Source: SLRI01 sp964393275
GTDB taxonomy: Bacteria; Pseudomonadota; Alphaproteobacteria; Geminicoccales; Geminicoccaceae
Direction of reading: 5' to 3'
DNA: 64,000 nt
NCBI GenBank assembly: GCA_964393275.1
Contig: CAYMTA010000014.1
Coordinates: 18,469-82,468, forward strand
Within the stretch, counting starts at the first letter, position 1, and every line of letters begins with the position of its first letter. The position numbers were made by a program, and so were the translations under genes. Positions 1 to 7,728 of this stretch are shown piece after piece. The notes under the pieces were generated by a model. That model was not told where the DNA came from. It ran no database searches and saw nothing but the letters and a program-made list of their open reading frames with translations.

Positions 1-1190
1 AGGATGGCGCTATCGCGGAACGCCTTGCGGGCGACGTTGTAGATGTGGCCCAGATCCGCGACATCCGGCCAGGGGCCGACCGGCTGGATGCTCTTGAGGT
101 AGGGTGCCGGGCAGGCGAGGACGCGCTCCGGCACGAGCCCGACGGCAGCGCATTGCTCCGCCGCCTGTCGCAGGCACTCGGCCGCCGGCCGGCCGGCGGG
201 CAGCACCAGCTCGAGCTGCACGGCGGCGCCGAGGCGTGCTGCCAGGGCCGCGTAGTCGGCCAGGGCCTGGGCGAAATCGTCGGCGCCGACCTCCGCATAG
301 GCCGTGATGAAGGACGGGCGGAGGCGGGACGCCGGGTTGCCCTCGGCGCCGGCGCTGGAGCGCCAGGCGGGCATCAGGCCGAGCCCGATCGCCGGCAGCC
401 GGCCGGCGACGCCGTCGCCGAAGCGAACCATCACGCCGCCCGTGGCAGTCGCCGCGCGGGCCGGGGCATCGCCCTCGAAGGTGACGGTGATGCGCTGGCG
501 AAGCTTGGCGCCCGGCTCGATCCGGTAGGGCCAGGGGTCGAGCAGCGAGCCGACATAGGTCTTGTAGGAGGCGTCGGTCCAGTTGCGCTGGTCCTCCATC
601 TCGAAGATCGTCTCCGGGTCGTGCGGCAGCGCCGCCTCCATCCGGCAGGTGACGAAGAGGCCGGGCGCCATCTCGTGGCGAAGGGCGCGGATGTCGAAGA
701 TCGGCTGGCCCGGGCTGATCAGCTCGGGGAACGTCGTCTCGCTGGTCGTTCCATCCTTGTGGGTCACCCTGACCGGCCGGCCGGCAACACCGAGGATCGG
801 GTGGAGGACGACGAAGCCGGTGCGGTTGGTGAGGAAGCCTGTTCGGGCCTCGGCCTCGACCAGCACCTCGAGCCGGCCATCCGCGGTGCCGGTGATGGTC
901 TGGCGGAAGCGGTAGTCGATCTCGTCCTGGCGGACGACACCGTCGAGCTCGACCACGAAGCCTGTGGGAGTCTGCTCCTGGCGCCGGGTGGTGAGCGCCG
1001 CTGGCGGGGTGCGCCAGCTCGCGTCGCGCACCAGGTAGTCGATGCCGCGGATGGCCTCCAGCCCGGCATGGCGCACGTAGCGGACCGCACCACCCTCGAG
1101 ATCGATCGACAGGGGACCGGCCTCGAAGCGCTGCGTCGGCGTCGGCGGCTGGGTCGTGCCGTAGAGGATCGGATCGTCGTTCGCGGCCAT
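1..1190 (-). CDS. D-apionate lactonase-like protein (3' end outside window)
   Basis: About 396 residues are visible; the frame stays open to the window edge, so the C-terminus is missing. The ATG at 1190 is preceded by a GGGGGGAG ribosome-binding site six bases upstream. The protein opens MAANDDPILYGTTQPP and carries a central EMEDQRNWTDASYKTYV motif and an HPILGVAG segment, which I associate with the ApnL family that hydrolyses D-apionolactone to D-apionate in branched-sugar catabolism. It lies 29 nt downstream of a GntR regulator on the same strand, so the two are probably co-transcribed. No signal peptide is seen, so a cytoplasmic enzyme is expected. The family assignment is from memory of motifs; a generic sugar-acid lactonase is the alternative. 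Confidence 0.6.
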   Translation of the reverse strand, partial: MAANDDPILYGTTQPPTPTQRFEAGPLSIDLEGGAVRYVRHAGLEAIRGIDYLVRDASWRTPPAALTTRRQEQTPTGFVVELDGVVRQDEIDYRFRQTITGTADGRLEVLVEAEARTGFLTNRTGFVVLHPILGVAGRPVRVTHKDGTTSETTFPELISPGQPIFDIRALRHEMAPGLFVTCRMEAALPHDPETIFEMEDQRNWTDASYKTYVGSLLDPWPYRIEPGAKLRQRITVTFEGDAPARAATATGGVMVRFGDGVAGRLPAIGLGLMPAWRSSAGAEGNPASRLRPSFITAYAEVGADDFAQALADYAALAARLGAAVQLELVLPAGRPAAECLRQAAEQCAAVGLVPERVLACPAPYLKSIQPVGPWPDVADLGHIYNVARKAFRDSAI

Positions 1191-1219
1191 GCTGTCTCCC
1201 CCCGCGCGTCGCTGGTCGG

Positions 1220-1939
1220 TCACGTGCTGCTTTCGAACTGGCGATAGAGCGCATTGGCGCGCGAGATGTGCTCGTGCATGGCGGCTGCCGCCCTGTCGCC
1301 GTCGCCGGCCGCGATGCCTTCGAGGATGCGCCGGTGCTCGGCGATGGTCAGGTCCTCGGCACCCTGCACACGGACGAGCTGGACGTAGTAGCTGCCGAGC
1401 CAGTCGAACATCGCCTCGATCAGCGCCGGGAAGATCGGGTTCTCCACCATGGCCGCGATCTCGCGATGGAATTCCATGTCGCGCAGCAGGAAGGCGTCGA
1501 GATTCTGCTGCCGGGCCTCTTCGTGCGCGGAGAAGCGGGTCCGCAGGCGCGCCATCGCGTCGGGCGTGGCACGCTCGGCGGCGCGGCGGGCGAGACCTGT
1601 CTCGAGGAAGAGGCGCGCGTCCTTCAGATGGTCGAGACTGCCGGGGCCGGCGCGCAGGAGATGGCGCGTGCTCTGGGCGATCTGCTCGATCACCCGCTCG
1701 ACCGAGGGCAGGGCGATCCGCGCCCGCTCGCCATGCGTGATGGTGACGATGCCGTCCCGCTCGAGCGCCTGCAGCGCCTCGCGCACGGCCGGCCGGCCGA
1801 CGCCGTAGAACTGCATCAGCTCGCGCTCGCTCGGCAGCTGGTCGCCCGGCTGGAATTCGCCCTGGCGCAGCCGCTCGAGCAGGCGGTCGAGCACCTCCTG
1901 GAAGAGCTTGCGGCGTTGAATGGGTGCGATCGGCGCCAT
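1220..1939 (-). CDS. GntR family transcriptional regulator (FadR/NanR-like, FCD domain)
   Basis: A 239-residue protein with an N-terminal winged helix-turn-helix (about residues 8-75, with the signature PGDQLPSERELMQFYGVGRPAVREAL split across it) and an all-helical FCD ligand domain (about 85-230) holding the usual acidic and histidine residues for metal or organic-acid binding. The spacing of the first helices resembles NanR-type regulators. It precedes the lactonase-like gene in the same direction, so local control of that sugar-acid operon is the simplest reading. It is transcribed divergently from the gene at 2105 across a 165-bp gap in which I found no clear operator. Confidence 0.88.
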   Translation of the reverse strand: MAPIAPIQRRKLFQEVLDRLLERLRQGEFQPGDQLPSERELMQFYGVGRPAVREALQALERDGIVTITHGERARIALPSVERVIEQIAQSTRHLLRAGPGSLDHLKDARLFLETGLARRAAERATPDAMARLRTRFSAHEEARQQNLDAFLLRDMEFHREIAAMVENPIFPALIEAMFDWLGSYYVQLVRVQGAEDLTIAEHRRILEGIAAGDGDRAAAAMHEHISRANALYRQFESST

Positions 1940-2104
1940 GGTATGCTGTCCTCGTCATCACTTCTTGGCTCAACCGGCCGGGCTTGCCAAGCGCGCGCCG
2001 TGGCGGCTTGCCCCGATCGGCATGAAAACCGCGTGCCTTTCGCACCAATCGCGGCTAAGCGGGCGGTGAATTAAAATCCGAGCCCTCGAGGAAGCCGCCC
2101 AACC

Positions 2105-3226
2105 ATGTTGCACGTCGACATTCCGACCCTCACCGAGATCAGCAGCCTGGCGGAGGCGCGTGGCGAGGCCCGGGTCTCCATCTACCTGCCGACCACGCCC
2201 CTGACGCAGGAGGCCGAGGCCGACCGCATCGCCTTGAAGAATCTCGGGACGAAGGCGCTGGCCCAGCTCGAGGCGGCCGGCGGCGACAAGCGGCAGATGG
2301 CGGCGATTCAGGAGCAGCTCGACGAGCTGCACGACGACGACGAGTTCTGGCGGCTGCAGGCGCGCAGCCTCGCCGTCTTTCTGACGCCCGAGCGGCACTG
2401 GACGTACCGGCTGCCGAACAGCCTGCGTGCGACGGCGCAGGTTTCCGATCGCTTCCATCTGAAGCCCCTGCTGCGGGCCGTGACCTTCACCAACGAGGCG
2501 TTCGTGCTGGCGCTGTCGCAGAACGCGGTGCGCCTGGTCGAGGTCTTCGCCGAGCTGCCGCCGCGGGAGGTGCGCGTTCCGGGCATGCCGAAGGACGCGC
2601 CGAGCTCGGTCGGCAAGGCGACGATCGGCCACCGCTCGCCGGCCGGCCGGCTGCACGGCTCGGAGGGCGAGAAGGTGCGCCTGAGGCAATTCGCGCGGGC
2701 GGTGAACGCCGCGCTGCGTGGCCTTCTGTCCGGTCGGGAGACGCCGCTGATCCTGGCGTCGACGCGGCCGGTCGACGATGTCTTCCGCTCCGTCAACACC
2801 TACCCGCATCTCCTCGAGGCGCAGATCACCAAGAGCCCGGACAAGATGACCGACCTCGAGCTCGCCGAGGCGGCGCGGCCGCTGCTCGACCAGCTCCACG
2901 CGGCACAGATCGAGGAGCTGCGGCAGCTCTTCGCGGTCCGCGGCAACCAGGGCCGGGCGACCACCGACATCGCCCAGGCGGCGCGTGCCGCGACCGTCGG
3001 CGCCATCTCCTCGCTCATGGTCGATATCGACGCCGTGGTGCCGGGCTGGGTCGACGATGCCGACGGCGCCGTGCGCTTCGCCGCGGGTGAGGACGCCACC
3101 TCCTACGGCGTGGTCGACGAGATCGCGGTCCGGGCGATGACCAATGGCGCCAGGGTGCTGGGCGTGCGCAAGGCCGATCTGCCGGAGGGCGCCTCCCTGG
3201 CGGCCATCCTGCGCTACCCGCTCTGA
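2105..3226 (+). CDS. baeRF family protein, putative Balon-like ribosome hibernation factor
   Basis: A 373-residue soluble protein starting at ATG 2105 (MLHVDIPTLTEISSLAE). The opening VSIYLPTTP strand, the long KNLGTKALAQLE helix, the GHRSPAGRLHG middle segment and the C-terminal block with LMVDIDAVVPGWVDDADGA match bacterial archaeo-eukaryotic release factor-like proteins, the superfamily that contains the hibernation factor Balon (AOC03_06830 family). No GGQ peptide-release motif is present, so peptidyl hydrolysis is unlikely and A-site occupancy of idle ribosomes is the better inference. It stands alone between a divergent regulator and a co-directional oxidase gene 24 nt downstream. Confidence 0.7.
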   Translation: MLHVDIPTLTEISSLAEARGEARVSIYLPTTPLTQEAEADRIALKNLGTKALAQLEAAGGDKRQMAAIQEQLDELHDDDEFWRLQARSLAVFLTPERHWTYRLPNSLRATAQVSDRFHLKPLLRAVTFTNEAFVLALSQNAVRLVEVFAELPPREVRVPGMPKDAPSSVGKATIGHRSPAGRLHGSEGEKVRLRQFARAVNAALRGLLSGRETPLILASTRPVDDVFRSVNTYPHLLEAQITKSPDKMTDLELAEAARPLLDQLHAAQIEELRQLFAVRGNQGRATTDIAQAARAATVGAISSLMVDIDAVVPGWVDDADGAVRFAAGEDATSYGVVDEIAVRAMTNGARVLGVRKADLPEGASLAAILRYPL

Positions 3227-3250
3227 CGGGATTTGGGGGTCGTCAGCGCC

Positions 3251-4432
3251 ATGACCCGGCTCGAGCGCGCCTTCAACGTGGCCGAGATGCGCCGGCTGGC
3301 ACGGGGCATCCTGCCCCGGCCGGTCTTCGATTTCGCCGATGGCGGGGCCGAGGACGAGCGGACGCTCTGGCGCAACGAGGCCGCCTTCAACGATGTGACG
3401 CTGCTGCCGCGCCCGCTCGAGGGTGCGGCGGAGCGCGATCTCGGCATCGAGCTTCTCGGCCACCGGTTGTCGATGCCCTTGATGATCGGGCCGACCGGCC
3501 TCGCCGGGCTCTACTGGCCCGAGGGCGAGCTCTGCGCGGCACGCGCCGCGGCCGCGGCGGGAACGGCCTACTGCCTAAGCCACGGCTCGGTCTGCACGCT
3601 CGAGGCCCTGGCCGGGACGGGCGCGGCACCGCGCTGGATGCAGGTCTTCGTCTATCGGGACCGCGGCTTCACCCGCGAGCTGACCGACCGGGCCGCCGCC
3701 ACGGGCTACGACGCCCTCGTCCTGACCATCGACAACCAGCTCCTCGGCAAGCGCGAGCGCGACATCGTCAACGGCTTCGGCATCCCGCCGCGCTTCGGCC
3801 CGCTCGACCTCGCCGCCATGGCGACCCGGCTGCCCTGGCTCTGGCGGATGCGGCAGGAGCTGCCGAAGCTGACCTTCGGCAACTACGTCCGCGCCGGCGA
3901 GACGGCCGACATCAAGACGCTGGCCGGCCGCATGGCGGGCCTGCTCGACCCGGCCATGAGCTGGCGGGACGTCGAGGCGCTGCGCCTGCATTGGCGAGGT
4001 CCCCTGGTGCTCAAGGGTGTGCTCCATCCCGATGAGGCGCGGCGGGCGATCGAGCACGGGGTCGACGGCATCATCGTCTCGAACCATGGCGGGCGGCAGC
4101 TCGACGGGGCCGCCGCCTCGCTCGATGCATTGCCGCGCATCGTCGAGGCGGTCGCGGGGCGGATGGCGATCCTGCTCGACGGCGGCGTGCGGCGCGGCGT
4201 CGATGTGCTCAAGGCCCTGGCGCTGGGCGCCACCTGCTGCCTGATCGGCCGGCCGCAGCTTTGGGGCCTCGCGGTCGCCGGCGAGGCCGGGGTCGCCCGG
4301 GTGCTCGAGCTGCTGCGCCAGGAGCTCGACCGCGCCATGGGGCTCTCGGGCGTCACGCGCATCGCCGATATCGGCCCGGATCTCCTGGCCGATCGGGGAC
4401 ACGGGACCAGCCAGCAAGGTAGGAAGCCATGA
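3251..4432 (+). CDS. FMN-dependent alpha-hydroxy-acid oxidizing protein
   Basis: A 393-residue TIM-barrel flavoenzyme of the lactate dehydrogenase/glycolate oxidase/mandelate dehydrogenase family. The FMN and substrate residues are visible: Lys255 in VLKGVL, the catalytic base His279 and Arg282 in SNHGGRQLD, and the phosphate-binding DGGVRRGVDVLKALALGA loop near residue 315. I chose ATG 3251, which has a GGGGG stretch 11 nt upstream, over an upstream TTG at 3233. Its TGA overlaps the ATG of the RraA-like gene by four bases (ATGA), so the two are translationally coupled. Substrate is not determined by sequence; glycolate, lactate or a C4-C5 sugar acid are all possible, and the sugar-acid genes nearby make the last attractive. 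Confidence 0.88.
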   Translation: MTRLERAFNVAEMRRLARGILPRPVFDFADGGAEDERTLWRNEAAFNDVTLLPRPLEGAAERDLGIELLGHRLSMPLMIGPTGLAGLYWPEGELCAARAAAAAGTAYCLSHGSVCTLEALAGTGAAPRWMQVFVYRDRGFTRELTDRAAATGYDALVLTIDNQLLGKRERDIVNGFGIPPRFGPLDLAAMATRLPWLWRMRQELPKLTFGNYVRAGETADIKTLAGRMAGLLDPAMSWRDVEALRLHWRGPLVLKGVLHPDEARRAIEHGVDGIIVSNHGGRQLDGAAASLDALPRIVEAVAGRMAILLDGGVRRGVDVLKALALGATCCLIGRPQLWGLAVAGEAGVARVLELLRQELDRAMGLSGVTRIADIGPDLLADRGHGTSQQGRKP

Positions 4433-5130
4433 TCGACGACATTCCGCTGCTCACCATCCGCCGCCGCTTCGCGCGGCCGAGCGCCGACCAGGTCCGGGCC
4501 TTCGCCGGGCTGCCCACCGGCTTCGTCGCCGACGCGCTCCTCGCGGCGCGGGGCGGCGGGCGGGCGGCCCTCGACGGGCGGGTCAAGCCGATCGCCGAAA
4601 GCGGTCCGTTCTGCGGCGTCGTGGTGCCCTGCGAGGCCGGCCCGGCGGACAACCTCGCCGTCTTCGGCGCCCTCGAGATCGCCGAGCCGGGCGATGTCGT
4701 CGTGGCCGCGACCGACTGCTTCGCCGAGGCCGCGATCATCGGCGACCTCCTGCTCGGCATGCTGCGCAACAAGGGCGCGGTGGCCTTCGTCACCGACGGC
4801 TTCGTGCGCGACATCGTCGGCCTCCGGGCGGTCGGGCTGCCCTGCTACGCCGCCGGTGTCACGCCCAACTCGCCGGCCAAGAGCGGGCCGGGCACGGTCG
4901 GCCTGCCCATCCAGGTCGGCGGCGTCGCCGTCGGGCCGGGCGACATCGCGGTCGGTGACGAGGACGGCGTCGTGGTCGTGCCGCACGCCCTGATCGCCGC
5001 CACCATCGACCGGCTGCCCGCCATCAAGGCCGCCGAGGCGGCCATGGAGGAGCGGGTCAAGGGGGGCTTGAAGCGGCCCGATTTCATGGCGGCGCTGGCC
5101 GAATCCGGCCGCATTCGCGAGGTCGACTGA
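4429..5130 (+). CDS. RraA-like protein (HMG/oxaloacetate aldolase family)
   Basis: A 233-residue member of the RraA/4-hydroxy-4-methyl-2-oxoglutarate aldolase fold. The metal and pyruvate-binding signature is intact: GDLLL around residues 105-109 and DGFVRD with Asp123, Arg127 and Asp128. That motif favours a class II pyruvate aldolase or oxaloacetate decarboxylase over a pure RNase E regulator. It overlaps the preceding oxidase gene by four bases, so an oxidation step followed by retro-aldol cleavage or decarboxylation is a reasonable pathway guess. The exact substrate is not known. Confidence 0.85.
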   Translation: MIDDIPLLTIRRRFARPSADQVRAFAGLPTGFVADALLAARGGGRAALDGRVKPIAESGPFCGVVVPCEAGPADNLAVFGALEIAEPGDVVVAATDCFAEAAIIGDLLLGMLRNKGAVAFVTDGFVRDIVGLRAVGLPCYAAGVTPNSPAKSGPGTVGLPIQVGGVAVGPGDIAVGDEDGVVVVPHALIAATIDRLPAIKAAEAAMEERVKGGLKRPDFMAALAESGRIREVD

Positions 5131-5317
5131 AAGCCTGCCACCTCATCCGTTCCGGCCCCGGTGAACGTCGTCAGATAATATTCCTATCACAGGCGAACCG
5201 CCGAGGCAAGGGCGGCGTCGGTTCGTTCGGCAATTCCGACCCTCGGGTTCGTCCGTCCTGCGGCGTGGCCTCCAGCAGGGTCGAAAAAGCCATTCAAGTC
5301 AAAGGCCTGGTGGGCCC
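5131..5317. other. Non-coding stretch before the repeat block
   Basis: No convincing gene. Open frames exist on both strands but show repetitive, biased composition and no family resemblance. It holds one AT-rich patch around 5173-5192 and isolated GGTTCG words at about 5220 and 5245 that echo the direct repeats starting at 5318. It separates the RraA-like gene from the repeat array. Confidence 0.6.
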
Positions 5318-5421
5318 GGGTTCGTTTGTTCGAGCCCGGGTTCGATCGTCGATTCCTCGGGTTCGAACGTCGATTCCCCGGGTTCATTCGTCGATTCCGT
5401 GGGTTCGTTCGTCGCCAAAGG
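5318..5421. repeat. Five direct repeats with a 21-bp period
   Basis: GGGTTC words begin at 5318, 5338, 5359, 5380 and 5401, that is steps of 20, 21, 21 and 21 bp. The better conserved units read GGGTTCG, two variable bases, CGTCGATTCC and a short C-rich spacer; the fourth has GGGTTCA. The period equals two helical turns, so all copies would present the same DNA face. In translation this gives trivial seven-residue repeats (VRSSIPR-like on plus, RRSNPGN-like on minus), which I do not take as coding. The block runs directly into the palindrome array at 5420. Confidence 0.85.
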
Positions 5422-5564
5422 GTGCATCCGATGCATCAACCCGGGAAAATTGTTGCATCAGATGCAACAACCCGGCGGACGTGTTGCGTATAGCGCAACA
5501 ACCCGAGGCCGTTTGTTGCACTATACGCAACAACCCAAGGACACATGTTGCATCGGATGCAACA
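5420..5564. repeat. Array of five phased 19-bp palindromes (TGTTGC-N7-GCAACA)
   Basis: Palindrome centres lie at 5429, 5460, 5491, 5523 and 5555, steps of 31, 31, 32 and 32 bp, i.e. three helical turns. Copies 2-5 all fit TGTTGC, seven bases, GCAACA. Copies 2 and 5 fill the centre with ATC-N-GATG so that the dyad is 9-10 bp per arm; copies 3 and 4 carry GTATAGC and ACTATAC, which are near reverse complements of each other. Copy 1 is degenerate (GGGTGC/GCATCA flanks around ATC-C-GAT). Each palindrome is followed by a conserved ACCC-type tail. Spacers of about 12 bp exclude a CRISPR array. A cooperative operator or partition-type binding array is inferred, not shown. The next gene starts 182 bp downstream. 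Confidence 0.9.
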
Positions 5565-5746
5565 GCGCGGGCCGGCGGGAAGCCGCCAAGGGCAGGAAGA
5601 GGTCGGGGAGGCACGGCCTCCCCGTCGGCCCCACCGGCTTTTTCGGGCGGGGTGGCAGCGTGTCTGGTGGCGTTCGCAACCGGGCGGGCGGATGAATCCG
5701 TCGACAAGCCAAATGTTCCTTATCGCCCATTTGGAGGAGACGAGGC

Positions 5747-6139
5747 ATGGAGAGGCTCACCGGTGGCTGCCTTTGCGGCGACGTCCGCTTCGTGGCGTCG
5801 GGCCCCCCCTACCGGGTCGGGATTTGTCACTGCCTCGACTGCCGCAAGCATCATGGAGCGCTCTTCCAGGCTACCGCGGTGTTCCCCGAGGCCGCGGTGA
5901 CGATCGAGGGCGAGACACGCGACTATCTCGGGCGGTTCTTCTGCCCGCGTTGCGGCTCGTCCGTCTTCGCCCGCACCGCCGACGAGATCGAGGTGAGCCT
6001 GGGCTGCCTGGATGCTCCCGACCAGCTGATGCCGACCTACGAAAGCTGGACCGTTCGTCGCGAGTCCTGGTTGCCGCCGTTCCCGCTCACGCGACGATAC
6101 GAGCGCGATCGCGACGCCACGGGCCGCTTCGAGCCGTAG
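5747..6139 (+). CDS. GFA family (glutathione-dependent formaldehyde-activating-like) zinc protein
   Basis: A 130-residue Mss4-like/CENP-V domain protein. All seven usual zinc cysteines are present: Cys8 and Cys10 (GGCLCG), Cys27, Cys29 and Cys32 (ICHCLDCRK), Cys66 and Cys69 (FCPRCG). The ATG at 5747 follows GGAGGAGACG. Family members bind glutathione adducts, but enzymatic activity is often unproven, so the role is open. Upstream lie the phased repeats and downstream a small CCTGTC/GACAGG stem at 6186-6204. A decayed partial copy of this gene lies about 1.8 kb downstream on the same strand. Confidence 0.88.
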   Translation: MERLTGGCLCGDVRFVASGPPYRVGICHCLDCRKHHGALFQATAVFPEAAVTIEGETRDYLGRFFCPRCGSSVFARTADEIEVSLGCLDAPDQLMPTYESWTVRRESWLPPFPLTRRYERDRDATGRFEP

Positions 6140-6404
6140 GTCGCGCGACCGGCGCGAAGGCGCCGGGGAGAGGGGGCGCGCGTGGCCTGTCGAAAAGGGA
6201 CAGGTCGTGCCCCGGGCGGTTTCGCGCGATCGATCGATCGAGCGGCGAAGCATCCCTCAATGCATCTCGCGTCGGGTCGATCTCCAGGCGGCGGGTCGCT
6301 CATGGTATTCTTGCCTCGTGTGTGGCGGAATCGACGGATTGCCTGTCCGTCCGCCGGTCTGCCCGGCAAATGCGCTGTTCTGGCCTTCTCGGAGGAGCCC
6401 TGCG

Positions 6405-6914
6405 ATGCGACACGGTCATCTCGCCTCGATTGCCCTGCTGGCGACCTTGCTCGGCGCCTGCGCCGCGCCCGAGGCCGGTCAGCCCGGCCCCAAGCAGACG
6501 GCGGGAGCGGCGGTCGGCGCGGTCGGCGGAGCGGTGCTCGGCGGCCTTGCCGGCAATGCGCTGGGTGGTGGCGGCAAGAATGCGGTCGCGATCGGCGCGG
6601 GTGCGGCGCTCGGCGGCATCGCCGGCCTGCTCGCCGGCTCGGCTGCCGGCGAAAGCCTCGACAAGGCCGACCGGCTCTATGCGGAACGCAGCTGGAACAG
6701 CGCCATGACGGCCCCGCTCGGCCAGGAGATCGTCTGGGACAACCCGAGCACCGGCAATAGCGGCTACTCGGTTGCCAATCGGCAGGGAACGCTGCCGACG
6801 ACCGGCCAGACCTGCCGCGAATACACGACCAAGGTGAAGGTCGGCGGCACTTCCGAGACGCTGGTCGGCACCGCCTGCCGCAACCCCGACGGCACCTGGT
6901 CCGAGCGCGGCTGA
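6405..6914 (+). CDS. Glycine-zipper surface-antigen lipoprotein (17 kDa antigen-like)
   Basis: A 169-residue protein with a type II signal peptide: positive start MRHGH, hydrophobic core and lipobox LGAC with the lipidated Cys19. Residues about 31-82 form a glycine-zipper two-transmembrane segment rich in GAAVGAVGGAVLGG-type repeats, followed by a polar C-terminal domain of the RT0821/Lpp0805 and rickettsial 17 kDa antigen type with two cysteines. The start was chosen for the GGAGGAG site eight bases upstream. Expected in the outer membrane, facing the periplasm or surface. No operon partner: the neighbour on the right is a trpE-end remnant and a convergent gene. Confidence 0.85.
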   Translation: MRHGHLASIALLATLLGACAAPEAGQPGPKQTAGAAVGAVGGAVLGGLAGNALGGGGKNAVAIGAGAALGGIAGLLAGSAAGESLDKADRLYAERSWNSAMTAPLGQEIVWDNPSTGNSGYSVANRQGTLPTTGQTCREYTTKVKVGGTSETLVGTACRNPDGTWSERG

Positions 6915-6941
6915 GCCGCGTCCGGGCGCGCTTTCAGGACG

Positions 6942-6998
6942 GGCTCCTACCGAATGCGGCTGGCGAAGCGGACGGCTTCCTCGGCGCCGCGGACCAGC
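6942..6998 (-). repeat. Displaced copy A of the trpE 3' end
   Basis: This 57-bp stretch aligns without gaps to 10484-10540, the last codons and stop of trpE plus flank. The TAG stop and the final EEAVRFAS-type codons are preserved, with two differences in the best-conserved 41 bases and more in the short flank. No other trpE sequence follows. It marks the left border of the OsmC-containing block. Confidence 0.85.
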
Positions 6999-7016
6999 GC
7001 GCTTGCATCCAGCAAA

Positions 7017-7028
7017 GGGACATGTCCC
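7017..7028. repeat. Perfect 12-bp palindrome GGGACATGTCCC
   Basis: A self-complementary dodecamer just past the 3' end of the OsmC gene (which runs on the minus strand). It could form a short stem on either strand but lacks a U-tract, so a terminator role is weak. No function assigned. Confidence 0.4.
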
Positions 7029-7089
7029 TCGTCGGCCCGAACGTGCGGCTCGATGACGATCGTTGCCGTGCAGGAAGCACCCGAAGGGA

Positions 7090-7617
7090 TTACTGCGCTG
7101 CAACCGCCAGGGGTCGTTCGACAACCAGATCGAGTGTCACCGGCACCGGCTTGTTGATGATGTCGAGCACCGGGCAGTGCGCGTTGACGACGGTCCGCAG
7201 CATCTCGAGCTGCTCGTCGCTCGCGGACGACTCCAGCCGCACGGTGCCGGTGATCTCCTGATAGCCGGCGCGCACATTGTCGTCGACCGCGAAGAACCCC
7301 TTCAGGTCGATCGCGCCGGTGAGGCTGACCGACACGCTGTCCAGGGGGATTCCCAGCGCCGTCGCGTAGGCTCGATAGGTGATTTCCTGGCAGCTGCCGA
7401 GCGCGGCCAGGACGAGCTCCACCGGATTGGGCCCGGCGTCGGTTCCACCCAGCTCGGATGGCTCGTCCACCACGATCCTGTGCTCGCGGATCGATATCTC
7501 GGAGCGCAGTCCCTCCTGCAATGCCGACCGCGACCCGAAGGTCACGTTCGCGCGCCCCGGCTCGGCCCTGAACCTGCTCTGCGTCTCGCCGATCAGTTGC
7601 CTGAGTGCTTCGCTCAC
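7090..7617 (-). CDS. OsmC family protein
   Basis: A 175-residue OsmC/Ohr-fold protein. The two redox cysteines are present: Cys76 in ALGSCQEIT and Cys148 in NAHCPVLD, as in thiol peroxidases that reduce organic hydroperoxides. The GTG start at 7617 has a strong GAGAGGAGACAG site. The pattern with extra N-terminal residues and PVELVLAALGSC is closer to the general OsmC clade than to Ohr. An inverted repeat 17 bp upstream of the start may be its operator. It sits between displaced trpE-end copies A and B, so it may have arrived as a block. Confidence 0.9.
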   Translation of the reverse strand: MSEALRQLIGETQSRFRAEPGRANVTFGSRSALQEGLRSEISIREHRIVVDEPSELGGTDAGPNPVELVLAALGSCQEITYRAYATALGIPLDSVSVSLTGAIDLKGFFAVDDNVRAGYQEITGTVRLESSASDEQLEMLRTVVNAHCPVLDIINKPVPVTLDLVVERPLAVAAQ

Positions 7618-7633
7618 GCGCTGTCTCCTCTCT

Positions 7634-7657
7634 TTTACACGCTTTGCTGCGTATAAA
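7634..7657. promoter_or_regulatory. Inverted repeat upstream of the OsmC gene, possible operator
   Basis: TTTACACGC and GCGTATAAA form nine-base arms (eight pairs match) around the spacer TTTGCT, in an unusually AT-rich patch directly upstream of the OsmC start. Position and symmetry suit a MarR/OhrR- or TetR-type repressor, but no regulator gene is adjacent. A TTGACA hexamer lies farther upstream on the minus strand without a clear -10. Confidence 0.45.
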
Positions 7658-7728
7658 TTTCTATTTTCTCATATTGCTCGTAAGACGTTGTGGCTGGCCT
7701 TGTCAATGGTCGCTTGCGAGCCTTTGCT

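Noticed and set aside
10..1254. Long Arg/Pro-rich open frames opposite and overlapping the lactonase-like gene
   Set aside because: They are GC-driven shadow frames; the true frame runs off the window edge and contains family motifs.
5355..5380. tRNA T-arm-like word GGGTTCGAA
   Set aside because: No acceptor or anticodon stem can be built around it; it belongs to the 21-bp direct repeats.
5318..5564. CRISPR array
   Set aside because: Repeat pitch of 21 or 31-32 bp leaves spacers of only about 12 bp, spacers are similar to each other, and no cas genes are present.
5187..5900. Coding frames through the repeat block on both strands
   Set aside because: They translate the DNA repeats into low-complexity peptides, lack ribosome sites and resemble no family.
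6228..6241. GATC tetranucleotide run as a regulatory site
   Set aside because: Three and a half units of GATC are too short to interpret.
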